Assembly: GCA_030038075.1 (NCBI GenBank)
Contig: JASHPO010000161.1
Span: forward strand, 1 to 34,611
Length of the DNA stretch: 34,611 nt
Direction: 5' to 3'
From: Nitrososphaerales archaeon
GTDB lineage: Archaea; Thermoproteota; Nitrososphaeria; Nitrososphaerales; CADDZS01
This document shows, one piece after another, positions 1-8,186 of the stretch (positions are counted from its first letter, which is position 1; every line of letters starts with the position of its first letter). The notes under the pieces are model-generated. The model searched no databases and was not told the origin of the DNA. It worked only from the letters and a program-made list of their open reading frames with translations. The translations under genes were made by a program, and so were the position numbers.

Positions 1-621
1 GTCCATTTCGGAAATTTACTCTGATTGTTTCCAGATCTACGATAAGTTTGCGGATTGCCAATGTTACTCTCGATTCGCGAGTACAAACAAAGTATATTTA
101 ACATTAAGCAGGCCAGCGAAAGTTTCGCTTTCTGTACTACGTGAAAGACGTATGGAAGCTAACTATTCTTGGAATTTTGCTTGAACCGAAAGGCTCTTGG
201 CTCGATTTCGGCTACGAAATCGAAAACGGCCTCGGCATCAAGATTAACCGTTACTGTAACTTCGAGCTAGGTAAAATTCAAGTCATGTCTCTTAACTTAG
301 CAGAATCTCCTCCGTCGATAGATTAAAACGACTGCATTCCAAAAAATCTTGTTTGCAATCATAAAACGATACCGAGTAAGAAATATCCGCGGGATTAGCG
401 GCGGAATTCCAGAAAACAAACTCGAAAACTGGAATGAGACGGACAAACTAGCCGTGAAAAGCTAACACTCATTTGAGACACGAACAGTTTGGCTGTAAGC
501 AGTATGAACACGAGCAAAATCAAGCTCCCCCGTTGCAAAGATCCGCTCGATTACGCTGCTCAGGTTTTTCCGATCCATTGTTCTGGAATCTGACTGATAG
601 CGAGTCGTGAGTTGCCAAATA
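1..621. other. gene-poor stretch with several hairpins
   Basis: I see no convincing protein gene here. A GTG-initiated 61-codon frame at 141-326 has a TATA-like AGTATATTTAAC at about 91-102 ahead of it, but its composition is unremarkable and I do not call it. Four perfect inverted repeats are visible: CTCG/CGAG at 69-81, AGCGA/TCGCT at 115-129, CGATTTCG/CGAAATCG with a 4-nt loop at 203-222, and ATTCCAG/CTGGAAT with a 16-nt loop at 406-435. The 203-222 hairpin is the strongest. The stretch could be a plain spacer, a decayed gene or a non-coding transcript. Confidence 0.5.
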
Positions 622-920
622 CTATAGCAGTTACTTGAATACGGCCTCCTGCCCTAACCCCGTACCTTTGGACCCGATCTCTTCGAAATACCCGAATGCA
701 GCTCTTTCGCCTGATTACTTTGTGATCTACAATATTTGTAATGAACCAATTGTTATCATGGAAATAATCATTGAAAACAATAGGGGACCCCCTCGGAGGA
801 GGATCGTAGCTAGCTAATGTCTTTGGAGTTTGAGCAGGTCTTGGGTACAGGTCTTTTGATCAGGTCTTTGCAAAGAGCTGAGAACCCGAGATCCCGAGAA
901 TGTTTTTGCGATTTTGAAGA
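622..920 (+). repeat. dispersed repeat, copy A
   Basis: This stretch matches the minus strand of 15380-15690 (copy B) over about 300 bases. The best-matching core, roughly from 707 to 868, is about three quarters identical by eye. Shared landmarks in order are GTTAC(T/A)TGAAT at about 630-640, GATTACTTT then TACAATATTTGTA near 712-741, ATTGAAAAC near 770, a C/G-rich block (CCCCCT then GGAGG-like), AGCTAG.TAATGTCTTT, three CAGGTCTT motifs spaced 13 bp apart, and GAGAA.GTT.TTGCG. Copy A has a TTG where copy B has the ATG of a 60-codon frame (635-817). It ends close to the 3' end of gltX. Confidence 0.75.
835..868 (+). repeat. three CAGGTCTT motifs at 13-bp period
   Basis: The octamer CAGGTCTT occurs perfectly at 835-842, 848-855 and 861-868, a spacing of exactly 13 bp. 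The spacers GGGTA and TTGAT are not repeated. The same three-fold array with the same period occurs in copy B of the surrounding repeat. Regular short direct repeats of this kind are usually protein-binding iterons, but the ligand here is unknown. Confidence 0.8.
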
Positions 921-932
921 GTCCAAAGGAAG

Positions 933-2675
933 TCACTTGTGCGCCATAATAGCCTGACCGGGGGAATCTAACCTACAAAATCCAAAACGGACGAGTTGGA
1001 AAATTTCTCCCATTTTGATTGTTTTAGCGCCAGACTCTATCAAGCCTTCCACGACTCGCAAGCTTTCAGGGTTGTACTTGTCTTCCACAAGAAGTGGTCC
1101 TGGTACAGTGATCGAAATTGGAAAGGATTCGCCCGGAACAACCCACTGCACCTTCTTTATTCTATCTACATTCTCAAGAGTAAGGTACCTTGCTCTGATG
1201 GTTTTGCCGACTGATAAGATTTCAACATTGTAGGCCTCGATTAACCTTAACTTCATTCCGGGAGAAAACTCCTTTGCATCATCTGCCGAGATCAAAAACC
1301 TGCCGTCAGTTTTGATTTCCCGTTCTCCTAGATCGTGTTCTGGGTGGAACTTCAAACTCACAGTTGCGGTGGGGGCTCCTTCAACCTCGACGGCGATCGG
1401 ATTTCCCACAAAAAAGAATCTTCTGGCTATCGGATCGAGTATTTTTCGATTGATGCTTTCGAGAAGGTCCCATGTGGGTTGAGACTCCACTTTGCTCACG
1501 CCCATGCTTAGAACGAATTCGCGAATCGCTTCAGGAAGAAAGCCGCGTCTTCTGAGGCCTGCGATCGTCGGAAGCCTTGGATCATCCCACCCGTTTACTT
1601 GACCTTCCTCGATAAGCTTGCGAAGGCTTCGCTTCGAGACCGTAGTGTTCTGCATGTCCAATCGTGAGAATTCGACAATTTTCGGCTTACGCAGATTTAG
1701 TGCTTCGAGAATCGAGTAGTAGGACTCGTCCCTCAGCTCGTACTCCTTGCTTCTGAGCGCATGCGTGACCCCGTCAAGGCTATCTTCTACTGCGCCATCG
1801 AAATCGTATGTTGGCCAAACTCTGTACTCGCTTCCCTTCAGAGGATGCGTGTGATTTACGATCCTGAAAAGAACAGGATCGCGCATCGTTGTATTCAGAC
1901 TCTGCATATCGCCTACGAATCTGAGCGTAGATCCACTTGCTGCAGTTTTTGACATCATCTCTTTCCATAGGACGAGATTTTGATCTTTGGATTGCGATCT
2001 ATGAGAGCATGCCGTACCAGAAGCTCTGTTCTTCCTCATGACTTCTTGGGAGCAGGTGCACACGTATACCCTAGATCTTTCGATTAAGCTCTCTGCTAAT
2101 TTGTAAAAAGTCAAAATATCGTCCGAGGCATTTTTTATCCGGTCGGCGGTAATCTTGAGCCAATCTAGCGATTCCAAGAATGAAGAGTAATACTCCTTTT
2201 TCTCTGCAAGCGGATTAGTATCATCAAAACGAATGAGAAACCTGCCTTCATATTTTTTGGCATATTCAAAACCGATTATTGCGGCCTTCGCGTGGCCTAT
2301 ATGCATGAAGCCATTTGGTTCGGGAGGAAACCTGGTTACAACAGCTCCTTGGACGGCACCGGAAAGATCCGGAAGTGTAGGCTCTTTTTCGGAGTCCGCC
2401 CTAGAAAGTTCTTTTTTCTTTATAATCCGCCTGTTCAGCTCCCCAGGGAATTCTTCATTGATCATTTTCCTTTGACTCTCCAAGTCACAGAGATTTACCT
2501 CTGCAACTTCATTCAAAGCAAATTCCTTTACCCGACCTGCCTCCTTTCTCAAATCTTCATTCTCAGACATTATCCTGCCCACTACGGCACCGACGTTCGC
2601 CTTCCCGGAGTGCTCTATGGCGTTTAGGAGGGCAAGCTTCCTAGTCAATGTAGAGAGCTCTTTGTCATCTAGCAT
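933..2675 (-). CDS. gltX: glutamyl-tRNA synthetase, archaeal type
   Basis: Class I aminoacyl-tRNA synthetase charging tRNA-Glu, and possibly tRNA-Gln non-discriminatingly, since many archaea convert Glu-tRNA-Gln with an amidotransferase. The 580-residue length fits the archaeal/eukaryotic GlxRS subfamily. An N-terminal helical extension of about 110 residues precedes the catalytic fold; the HIGH signature is at residues 125-128 within RFPPEPNGFMHIGH, and the KMSKS-like loop is VSKRS at 346-350. The C-terminal third is the beta-barrel anticodon-binding region of the archaeal type. It starts with ATG and lies last in the operon, 41 bp after the polyprenyl synthase gene. Its 3' end faces repeat copy A. 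Confidence 0.96.
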   Translation of the reverse strand: MLDDKELSTLTRKLALLNAIEHSGKANVGAVVGRIMSENEDLRKEAGRVKEFALNEVAEVNLCDLESQRKMINEEFPGELNRRIIKKKELSRADSEKEPTLPDLSGAVQGAVVTRFPPEPNGFMHIGHAKAAIIGFEYAKKYEGRFLIRFDDTNPLAEKKEYYSSFLESLDWLKITADRIKNASDDILTFYKLAESLIERSRVYVCTCSQEVMRKNRASGTACSHRSQSKDQNLVLWKEMMSKTAASGSTLRFVGDMQSLNTTMRDPVLFRIVNHTHPLKGSEYRVWPTYDFDGAVEDSLDGVTHALRSKEYELRDESYYSILEALNLRKPKIVEFSRLDMQNTTVSKRSLRKLIEEGQVNGWDDPRLPTIAGLRRRGFLPEAIREFVLSMGVSKVESQPTWDLLESINRKILDPIARRFFFVGNPIAVEVEGAPTATVSLKFHPEHDLGEREIKTDGRFLISADDAKEFSPGMKLRLIEAYNVEILSVGKTIRARYLTLENVDRIKKVQWVVPGESFPISITVPGPLLVEDKYNPESLRVVEGLIESGAKTIKMGEIFQLVRFGFCRLDSPGQAIMAHK

Positions 2676-2716
2676 GATTTTTCATCTGAATGGTGGGTCG
2701 TGCAGACAGGTACCGT

Positions 2717-3796
2717 CTAATAATCGCGAGAGCTGAGATATTCCATTAGCGATTTAGTTACCAAGTAAGACTCTCCCTTGCTGATATGATATCTTGAAAT
2801 CATATCGTCAAACATCGAAATCGCCTTTTTTGAGAGTTTGCGCGATAATCCCTTTGCATAGTCAATTGAACCGGAATTGTGCATGCAATCGAGTATGTAT
2901 TTGACTTCCCCCAGTTCCTTTTTTTCGCGAGGCTTGGAAAGAATATCGGTTATCTTGCGTTTCTGAGCGCTATCTGAATGTGAAAGAAGATGAATGAGCA
3001 TAACCGTCCGCTTTCCTTCAAAAAGGTCACCCATAATCTCCTTTCCGTATTTCGTTTCTTCGCCCATCAAATTCAGGACATCATCAATTATCTGAAACGA
3101 TATTCCTAACTGCGTTCCGAACTCGATTGCTTCCTTCATGAGGTTCTCTGATTTGACAATTTCAAACTGCTTCTTTTGGAGAGTCGCTATGAGTATTCCA
3201 AGTCGGGCGGGAGATATGCAAGTATACCAAGCGGATTTTTTGGCCACCATAAGAAAATAATCCTCCTCTTTGATGTCCCATTTGTTTGTCGACGTCCAAG
3301 CAAGCTCCATTTGTTGCCCTTCCGTTGTCGCATTCAGCATCGATGCGAATTCTTGGAGTATTTTTATCGTGAGGTCCGACCCGAGTTTTTCCTGATTTCT
3401 TAGGAGCAATTCCCACATTTTTCCATGCAAAGCATCGCCCGCATTAATTGCAAGTTCAATTCCCACTTTCTTATGGAGAGCAGGCAACCCCCTGCGGAGG
3501 TCGGATTGATCCTCAATATCGTCGTGGATCAGTATCCAGTTCTGAAATAATTCTAGTGCTGAAGAAGTTATCAATGCGCTTTCATCTTTTCCTTCCAAGA
3601 GATTGCACCACAGTATGCACATAGATCCCCGAAGTCCCTTTCCGCCTCTGCTAGGGTAATCTCGCATCATTTCGTATAAATTGGTGATTTCCGCAGAATC
3701 ATGCCAAGCCGGCAGAAAATCCAAAACGATTCTATCGAGCCGTTTTTTGTTTCTGATGAGAAGCTCCTGCAGTCTTGCAGTCTCTAGTTGTTCCAT
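2717..3796 (-). CDS. idsA: polyprenyl (geranylgeranyl/farnesyl) diphosphate synthase
   Basis: Head-to-tail trans-prenyltransferase extending DMAPP with IPP units, probably to geranylgeranyl diphosphate for archaeal ether lipids. The first aspartate-rich motif is DDIED at residues 92-96, followed by the RRG signature at 101-103. The second aspartate-rich motif is DDVLN at 238-242, with N in place of the final D, followed by GDLFEGKRT. The 359-residue length is usual. It starts at an ATG 24 bp after ipk and precedes gltX by 41 bp, in an operon with mevalonate kinase and ipk that supplies its substrates. Chain length cannot be read safely from the sequence. Confidence 0.93.
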   Translation of the reverse strand: MEQLETARLQELLIRNKKRLDRIVLDFLPAWHDSAEITNLYEMMRDYPSRGGKGLRGSMCILWCNLLEGKDESALITSSALELFQNWILIHDDIEDQSDLRRGLPALHKKVGIELAINAGDALHGKMWELLLRNQEKLGSDLTIKILQEFASMLNATTEGQQMELAWTSTNKWDIKEEDYFLMVAKKSAWYTCISPARLGILIATLQKKQFEIVKSENLMKEAIEFGTQLGISFQIIDDVLNLMGEETKYGKEIMGDLFEGKRTVMLIHLLSHSDSAQKRKITDILSKPREKKELGEVKYILDCMHNSGSIDYAKGLSRKLSKKAISMFDDMISRYHISKGESYLVTKSLMEYLSSRDY

Positions 3797-3820
3797 TTAG
3801 ATTCAGCTCACAGTTTCGGA

Positions 3821-4642
3821 TTATATTTCAAGTGATTCCTTTCTCAGAGATGCCTTCGCATAAATCCTTGTTGACTTGACAGAATCCTGTCCCATAATCA
3901 ATGATTCCAGCCTTTCTGCCTTCCTGCCGTTCACATAATATACATTCGCACCGTGTTCAGCCATATGCATCCCAAACTCGATCTTCGCCGCTATACCGCC
4001 AGTCACGTCGAATTTCCTTTTCTTGCCCAAAAAAATCTCAGCAGAAGTGAGTTCATTGATAATTTCACCCTTCATATTTGAATTAGTGAATATTCCGTCG
4101 ACGTCCATTGCAAAAATTACCCGGTCAACGTTTCGATTTCGCACCAAGCTCATGGCTATCTGGTCTCCCGAAATAATCGAAGTTCCCCTCGGAGTTATAG
4201 AAACATTGCCAAATGATATGGGAACATATCGGCTTTGGAGGAGATTATTCAGTATGCCCTCACCTTTTTTTTCGATAGTGATTCCATCGGAAGAAAGGAA
4301 CTCTGAAGTTAGGACCGTTTTACAAGGAACACCTTCGCGCACCAGTTGATTTAGAACGAGTGAATGCAGAGCAATCATCGCCCAGGCAGTTTTTGACACT
4401 CCCTCAGTTCCAGTTTTCTTTCGAGCTGTCGAAAGACCGAATTTTGATGCATAATAATGTCCGAAGGAACCGCCTCCATGTATTATGAATAGCCTAGTTT
4501 GGTTTCCGTTTCGTAACGATTTCGCGATAGCATTTGCGGCAACCGCTATAGCTCTTCTGTTCGGTGTGAGAGGCCGGTCTTTATCAGTAATCAGGCTACC
4601 TCCCAGCTTGACTACTGTAAGTTTTGGAGTCAATTTTCCCAC
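3821..4642 (-). CDS. ipk: isopentenyl phosphate kinase
   Basis: Amino-acid-kinase-fold enzyme that phosphorylates isopentenyl phosphate to IPP, the last step of the archaeal alternative mevalonate pathway. The N-terminal glycine-rich KLGGS is at residues 12-16. The diagnostic GGGSFGH is at 56-62, whose His62 corresponds to the substrate-binding His of characterised IPKs and separates this family from glutamate 5-kinase. The sequence DVTGGIAAKI near residue 213 is the usual C-lobe signature. The start is GTG and overlaps the end of the mevalonate kinase gene by 13 bp, so the two are probably translated together. Length of 273 residues is typical. Confidence 0.95.
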   Translation of the reverse strand: MGKLTPKLTVVKLGGSLITDKDRPLTPNRRAIAVAANAIAKSLRNGNQTRLFIIHGGGSFGHYYASKFGLSTARKKTGTEGVSKTAWAMIALHSLVLNQLVREGVPCKTVLTSEFLSSDGITIEKKGEGILNNLLQSRYVPISFGNVSITPRGTSIISGDQIAMSLVRNRNVDRVIFAMDVDGIFTNSNMKGEIINELTSAEIFLGKKRKFDVTGGIAAKIEFGMHMAEHGANVYYVNGRKAERLESLIMGQDSVKSTRIYAKASLRKESLEI

Positions 4643-5568
4643 CGGAGGCCGGGCTGGGGTATCGCAGTGAAAAAACTCCAGCTGAATTTCTTAGTAGCAT
4701 ATTTTGAAAGCATGTCCATCGCCTTGGGTTTGGGGAGAGCAATCACACTTCCTCCTCCTCCAGCACAAGTCAGCTTTGCGCCTAAAACGTTCTGACCGGC
4801 GAGTTCTTCGATCAACTCGTCAAGTGAATCGTTAGACACTCCTATCCATGAAAGAGCTGCTTGTGAAATATTCATGAAAGCTCCAAGACGAGGCAGATCT
4901 CCGGCAGTTGCTGCGTTCGCTACTTCTTGGCTCAATATTGACGCAGACCGCGCTAGCGAGTCAAAAAAATTGGGGAATAGCTTCTGTTTTAGGGCAACCT
5001 TATTCACTAAGACAGACGTTCTTCTTTGCTTTCCGGAGTACACGACCAAGAAATGTAACGTTCGGGTCAAAGGTACGGACTTTGCCCCTGTGCTTCGGCT
5101 AAATAGAAGCAGCCCGCCCTGCAAACTAGATTCTACGTCTATTCCAGAAGGGTTTCCATGAACCATTTTCTCCCCTGTCATTGCGAGTTCGAAAATTTTC
5201 CGTGGTGATGGGTCGAGTCCGGCGAATTTGAGAGCCGCTGCGGATGTTGCGACGGCGACAGCAGCGGATGATCCCAATCCCGAACCCGGCGGAATTTCAG
5301 AGTCGACTGAAACAGCAATTGGGTCTACCAAATTGCCTTGTTTGCCCACATTCTTCAAAATAGCTTTCACCAGAACAAGCTTTCCGTCGTTATCCGACAT
5401 TTTCGTTTTAACATTTCCAGAAATTATGTATGAATCCTTGTAAACAGGGGAAATTGTGACCCTTGCTCTCTTGTTTATTGCGGCGGCAACAGAATGTGAC
5501 CCATGAACCACAAAATGTTCACCTGTTAGGATTATCTTGCCAGGTGCGCTGGCGGTAATTTCGTTCAA
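4630..5568 (-). CDS. mvk: mevalonate kinase
   Basis: GHMP-family kinase converting mevalonate to mevalonate 5-phosphate. The N-terminal substrate region is APGKIILTGEHFVVHG (residues 8-23). The ATP-binding GHMP motif PPGSGLGSSAA is at 93-103, and the C-terminal glycine-rich motif AGGGGS lies near residue 270. Length of 312 residues is normal for archaeal enzymes. The start is TTG in a TTGA overlap with the stop of the MEMO-family gene, and the 3' end overlaps ipk by 13 bp. With ipk and idsA alongside, the operon holds the first kinase, the last kinase and the prenyltransferase of isoprenoid synthesis; the intermediate dehydratase/decarboxylase steps are not in this window. Confidence 0.95.
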   Translation of the reverse strand: MNEITASAPGKIILTGEHFVVHGSHSVAAAINKRARVTISPVYKDSYIISGNVKTKMSDNDGKLVLVKAILKNVGKQGNLVDPIAVSVDSEIPPGSGLGSSAAVAVATSAAALKFAGLDPSPRKIFELAMTGEKMVHGNPSGIDVESSLQGGLLLFSRSTGAKSVPLTRTLHFLVVYSGKQRRTSVLVNKVALKQKLFPNFFDSLARSASILSQEVANAATAGDLPRLGAFMNISQAALSWIGVSNDSLDELIEELAGQNVLGAKLTCAGGGGSVIALPKPKAMDMLSKYATKKFSWSFFTAIPQPGLRWEN

Positions 5569-6452
5569 ATAAACCGCACTGATGAATAACCGACAACCGA
5601 AGACTTGTCTCCGCTGACATCTCCGCTAGTCGCGTATTTCAGAACTACACCTGTACTCCTTCTGAGTTTCTTCGCAACTTCAATGACCGTGGCGATTGCT
5701 CCGTATCCGCAAGCGGACACCGAAAGTCTCTCGAGGACATTATAGTATTCAAGGAGATTCATTTTTGCAACAGTATCTAGTAATTTGCAATCCTTCTCTC
5801 TTGCTCTTTCTTCCGCCTCATAGTGCGTAAGATCGCTCGACCCTAAGACCAGAAATTTCTCATCTTTTGAATCTTCAATCAACTCCGTGATAGATTGGGC
5901 GATTTGTCTGGCCGTTTCGATATCTTGTAACATCATCGAGATTGGAATAATCCCCCAGCTGGCCTCCTTTCTCGATACGATCTGAAGAAAGGGAAGCTGT
6001 ACCTCGATCGAGTGCTCCTTACTATGGGCGAGCTCGTCGAAATCTAAGATATTGCAGTTCCTAGAGAGTTTCTTTGACATTTCGATGCGTACATTCACGT
6101 CTCCAAGCGGTGTAGCCCATTTATCCGAAGGTGATAATGCGACTCCACTTCCCAAGCCATAGTGGTTAGGTCCCAAGATAATGACTGTCGTATTCTTTGA
6201 GTCGTTCGCATTGAAAAAATCAGAGGCCACATGGTAGGAATGAGAAGCGATAGGACCTGAGTATTCGTACCCCGCATGAGGAACGATTAAACATTCTACT
6301 CGGTCTAACGGTTTTCGAGTATTTTCCCTGGGAAGAAGCCCCGGTCCTAATGGGCTCGAAAAGCATTTTTGAATTATGGTGACAAGAGCTTGTTTCGCAC
6401 GGGGATAAAACATTCCCGCAACCGCGGGAGGCCTTGTCTTGCTTGCGGCCAA
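5565..6452 (-). CDS. MEMO1-family protein (AmmeMemoRadiSam system protein B type)
   Basis: MEMO1 proteins resemble extradiol dioxygenases but their archaeal role is unsettled. The family opening is clear: RPPAVAGMFYP near residues 7-17, then VPHAGYEYSGPIASHSY with the conserved His of the putative metal site. Later conserved parts include ILGPNHYG, HSKEHSIEVQLPFLQ and LGSSDLTHYE. Length of 295 residues is usual. The start is TTG, 33 bp after rpsB, and the stop forms a TTGA overlap with the mevalonate kinase start. The rpsB-MEMO-mvk order is widespread in archaea. An AmmeMemoRadiSam system would also need an AMMECR1 protein and a radical SAM protein, neither of which is here. Confidence 0.92.
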   Translation of the reverse strand: MAASKTRPPAVAGMFYPRAKQALVTIIQKCFSSPLGPGLLPRENTRKPLDRVECLIVPHAGYEYSGPIASHSYHVASDFFNANDSKNTTVIILGPNHYGLGSGVALSPSDKWATPLGDVNVRIEMSKKLSRNCNILDFDELAHSKEHSIEVQLPFLQIVSRKEASWGIIPISMMLQDIETARQIAQSITELIEDSKDEKFLVLGSSDLTHYEAEERAREKDCKLLDTVAKMNLLEYYNVLERLSVSACGYGAIATVIEVAKKLRRSTGVVLKYATSGDVSGDKSSVVGYSSVRFI

Positions 6453-6485
6453 GACTAAATCGTCAAATTTGGAAGAGATGACGCT

Positions 6486-7169
6486 TTAAGAACTTTCGAA
6501 GGATTGCTCCTCTTCTTCGTCCTCTTCGACCAGTTTTGTTTCGAAATCCTCGATTCGATACTTCATCTGTTGGTCGGACGTGATTGCACCAGAGTGCATC
6601 AGGACGTATCTCGCCAACAGCCAGAAAATAGCGGCTAATGCACTTCGGCCTCGGTTGTTAGCAGGAATTACAATGTCAACGCCCGCAGTGACGTTGTCGG
6701 TGTCGCAAATTGCCACCACTGGTATGCCAAGTTTCGATGCTTCATCCAGCGCTTGAAAATCTACAGCCGGATCAGCCACTACAACAATCTCAGGGTCAAG
6801 GTGATGTGGATATAGCGGGTTTGTAAAAGTCCCTGGCATAAATCTGCCCGTCAGAGCTATTGCGCCAGTCGCTTCGCAGAACTTTTCGATGGGAGTCTTC
6901 GCGTACTCCCGGGCAGAATACACAACAACCCTTCCGATATCCGACCTGCCGATGAATTTGGCTGCGATGTCGATTCGCCCAAGTGTCTTCGAGACGTCAA
7001 TCACATGTAGCCCGTTGGCTTGGGTTCTGCTCACAAAGTGAGCCATGCTCTTTGTCTTTACAAGTGTCCCAATGCGAATCCCAGTTGAGAGCAAAGCCCT
7101 TTCTGAGAGACCGGGCGCGATGGTAGCCTCTGCAGACCCCTCCTCTTCGACTTCGTCAGTTTGTGCCAA
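6486..7169 (-). CDS. rpsB: 30S ribosomal protein S2 (uS2)
   Basis: Small-subunit ribosomal protein of the archaeal/eukaryotic SA type. Recognisable blocks are GTLVKTKSMAHFV, HVIDVSKTLGRIDIAAKFI, GRFMPGTFTNP and the VAICDTDN block followed by IPANNRG. The C terminus is strongly acidic (residues 216-223 almost all D/E), common in archaeal S2. The start is TTG, about 36 bp downstream of the centre of a good TATA element (7201-7210), which would leave a leader of about 10 nt. It heads the operon running through the mevalonate genes to gltX. Confidence 0.96.
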   Translation of the reverse strand: MAQTDEVEEEGSAEATIAPGLSERALLSTGIRIGTLVKTKSMAHFVSRTQANGLHVIDVSKTLGRIDIAAKFIGRSDIGRVVVYSAREYAKTPIEKFCEATGAIALTGRFMPGTFTNPLYPHHLDPEIVVVADPAVDFQALDEASKLGIPVVAICDTDNVTAGVDIVIPANNRGRSALAAIFWLLARYVLMHSGAITSDQQMKYRIEDFETKLVEEDEEEEQSFESS

Positions 7170-7200
7170 CTAATGAGACCATCAACAAAGAAGTTTTTCA

Positions 7201-7210
7201 GTTTATAAAA
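7201..7210 (-). promoter_or_regulatory. TATA box of the rpsB operon
   Basis: The minus strand reads TTTTATAAAC here, a close match to the archaeal TATA consensus. A start site about 26 nt downstream would fall near 7179, roughly 10 nt before the TTG start of rpsB. It lies in the 76-bp gap between the peptidase gene and rpsB, so the operon can be transcribed independently. Confidence 0.55.
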
Positions 7211-7245
7211 TGGTCGCCATGCGGAACGGTTGCTGTGATCCGCAC

Positions 7246-7776
7246 TTATCTAATGTAACTTGTACTAGAACTGTCAAATTTCCGAACAACCTCAAAGTGG
7301 TTCGAATTAGGTTGATTCATACTTCTAAGCTGCGGATACATCTCTAACCAATCCGAACTTGCAAGCTTTACTGTCGGATGGTCCTTTCCAAGTGAGTTTC
7401 TACAAATTTCCTGAGCCAGATTCCTAACCTCTTTTTCGTCGATATATCCAAGGCTGTGTAAGTATTCATGCATCAATACCATGAAAATAAATGCGTTTAC
7501 TTCCCTTGGACTCTTTGTTGCCCACAAGAGACCATCAATAAGTGATTTGTTGACCACGATGACGTTTGCTCCCATCTGGTGGAATCCGCCGACTTCCTCT
7601 GTCATACTTGCGAGCACTAGAGTAAGCCCAGCTCTGTGACGCCCTAATTCTTCTTCCACAATACGCTTTACTAGCTCAAAGAGCTCATCAAAATCCTGAG
7701 CGGTATCGACTCTTCGGCGCCGCTCCTGCATTAATGCGCGCGAAGCACTAAAAAATTCGTCGGGCCTATCGTTCAT
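7246..7776 (-). CDS. predicted zinc metallopeptidase (HExxHxxGxxD)
   Basis: The 176-residue protein has a central HEYLHSLGYIDE motif: His103, Glu104 and His107 form the classical HExxH zinc site, with Gly110 and Asp113 in the metzincin-like HExxHxxGxxD arrangement. The preceding helix (FIFMVLMHEYLH) is hydrophobic, as usual for the active-site helix. I see no signal peptide or membrane segment, so it is probably cytoplasmic. It starts with ATG 9 bp after the thioredoxin gene and is likely co-transcribed with it. Substrate unknown. The C-terminal 50 residues show no recognisable domain. Confidence 0.75.
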   Translation of the reverse strand: MNDRPDEFFSASRALMQERRRRVDTAQDFDELFELVKRIVEEELGRHRAGLTLVLASMTEEVGGFHQMGANVIVVNKSLIDGLLWATKSPREVNAFIFMVLMHEYLHSLGYIDEKEVRNLAQEICRNSLGKDHPTVKLASSDWLEMYPQLRSMNQPNSNHFEVVRKFDSSSTSYIR

Positions 7777-7785
7777 TTTTCCATC

Positions 7786-8121
7786 TTATTGGGCAACATG
7801 ATTTTTTACGAGCATCCTCTCGTAGAACTCAGAAGGGGCCGCGCCTATTGCTTGATCTAGTGCCTTTCCTTCTTTGAATATCATAATTGTAGGAATGCTC
7901 ATAATGTTGAACTTCATCGCGAGTTCTTGGTTATCATCAACATTCACTTTCACTACCTTGAGCTTTCCTTCATACTTTTCGGCGAGTTTCTCGATTACAG
8001 GAGAGACCATCCTGCACGGACCGCACCACGGCGCCCAGAAATCTACAACGACCGGAACCTTTGCCTCTTCGACTTCCTGCTTCCAATTATTGTCTGTTCC
8101 TTCCGCGATTTGAGCTTCCAT
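7786..8121 (-). CDS. trxA: thioredoxin
   Basis: Small thiol-disulfide oxidoreductase of 111 residues. The active site is WCGPC at residues 32-36 within VVDFWAPWCGPC, and the cis-proline motif MSIPTIMIF comes later, so the fold is complete. No signal peptide, hence cytoplasmic. The ATG start lies 28 bp from the centre of a TATA-like CTTAAATAG (8145-8153), so the mRNA should be essentially leaderless. The HExxH peptidase gene follows after 9 bp. Confidence 0.95.
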   Translation of the reverse strand: MEAQIAEGTDNNWKQEVEEAKVPVVVDFWAPWCGPCRMVSPVIEKLAEKYEGKLKVVKVNVDDNQELAMKFNIMSIPTIMIFKEGKALDQAIGAAPSEFYERMLVKNHVAQ

Positions 8122-8144
8122 AAAGTTCTGTTGGCGCAGATATT

Positions 8145-8153
8145 CTATTTAAG
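8145..8153 (-). promoter_or_regulatory. TATA box of the thioredoxin-peptidase pair
   Basis: Minus strand CTTAAATAG is centred about 28 bp upstream of the thioredoxin ATG, the spacing expected of an archaeal promoter driving a leaderless or nearly leaderless transcript. Confidence 0.5.
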
Positions 8154-8186
8154 GGTTTAGTCCCAAAGTTGTGTAAATAATCCCAA

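Noticed and set aside
141-326. 61-codon GTG frame with a TATA-like element upstream
   Set aside because: No recognisable motif, overlaps the strongest hairpin of the region, and lies in otherwise gene-free sequence; not enough to call a gene.
996-1233. Plus-strand frames inside gltX
   Set aside because: They lie antisense to a well-supported synthetase gene and have no independent support.
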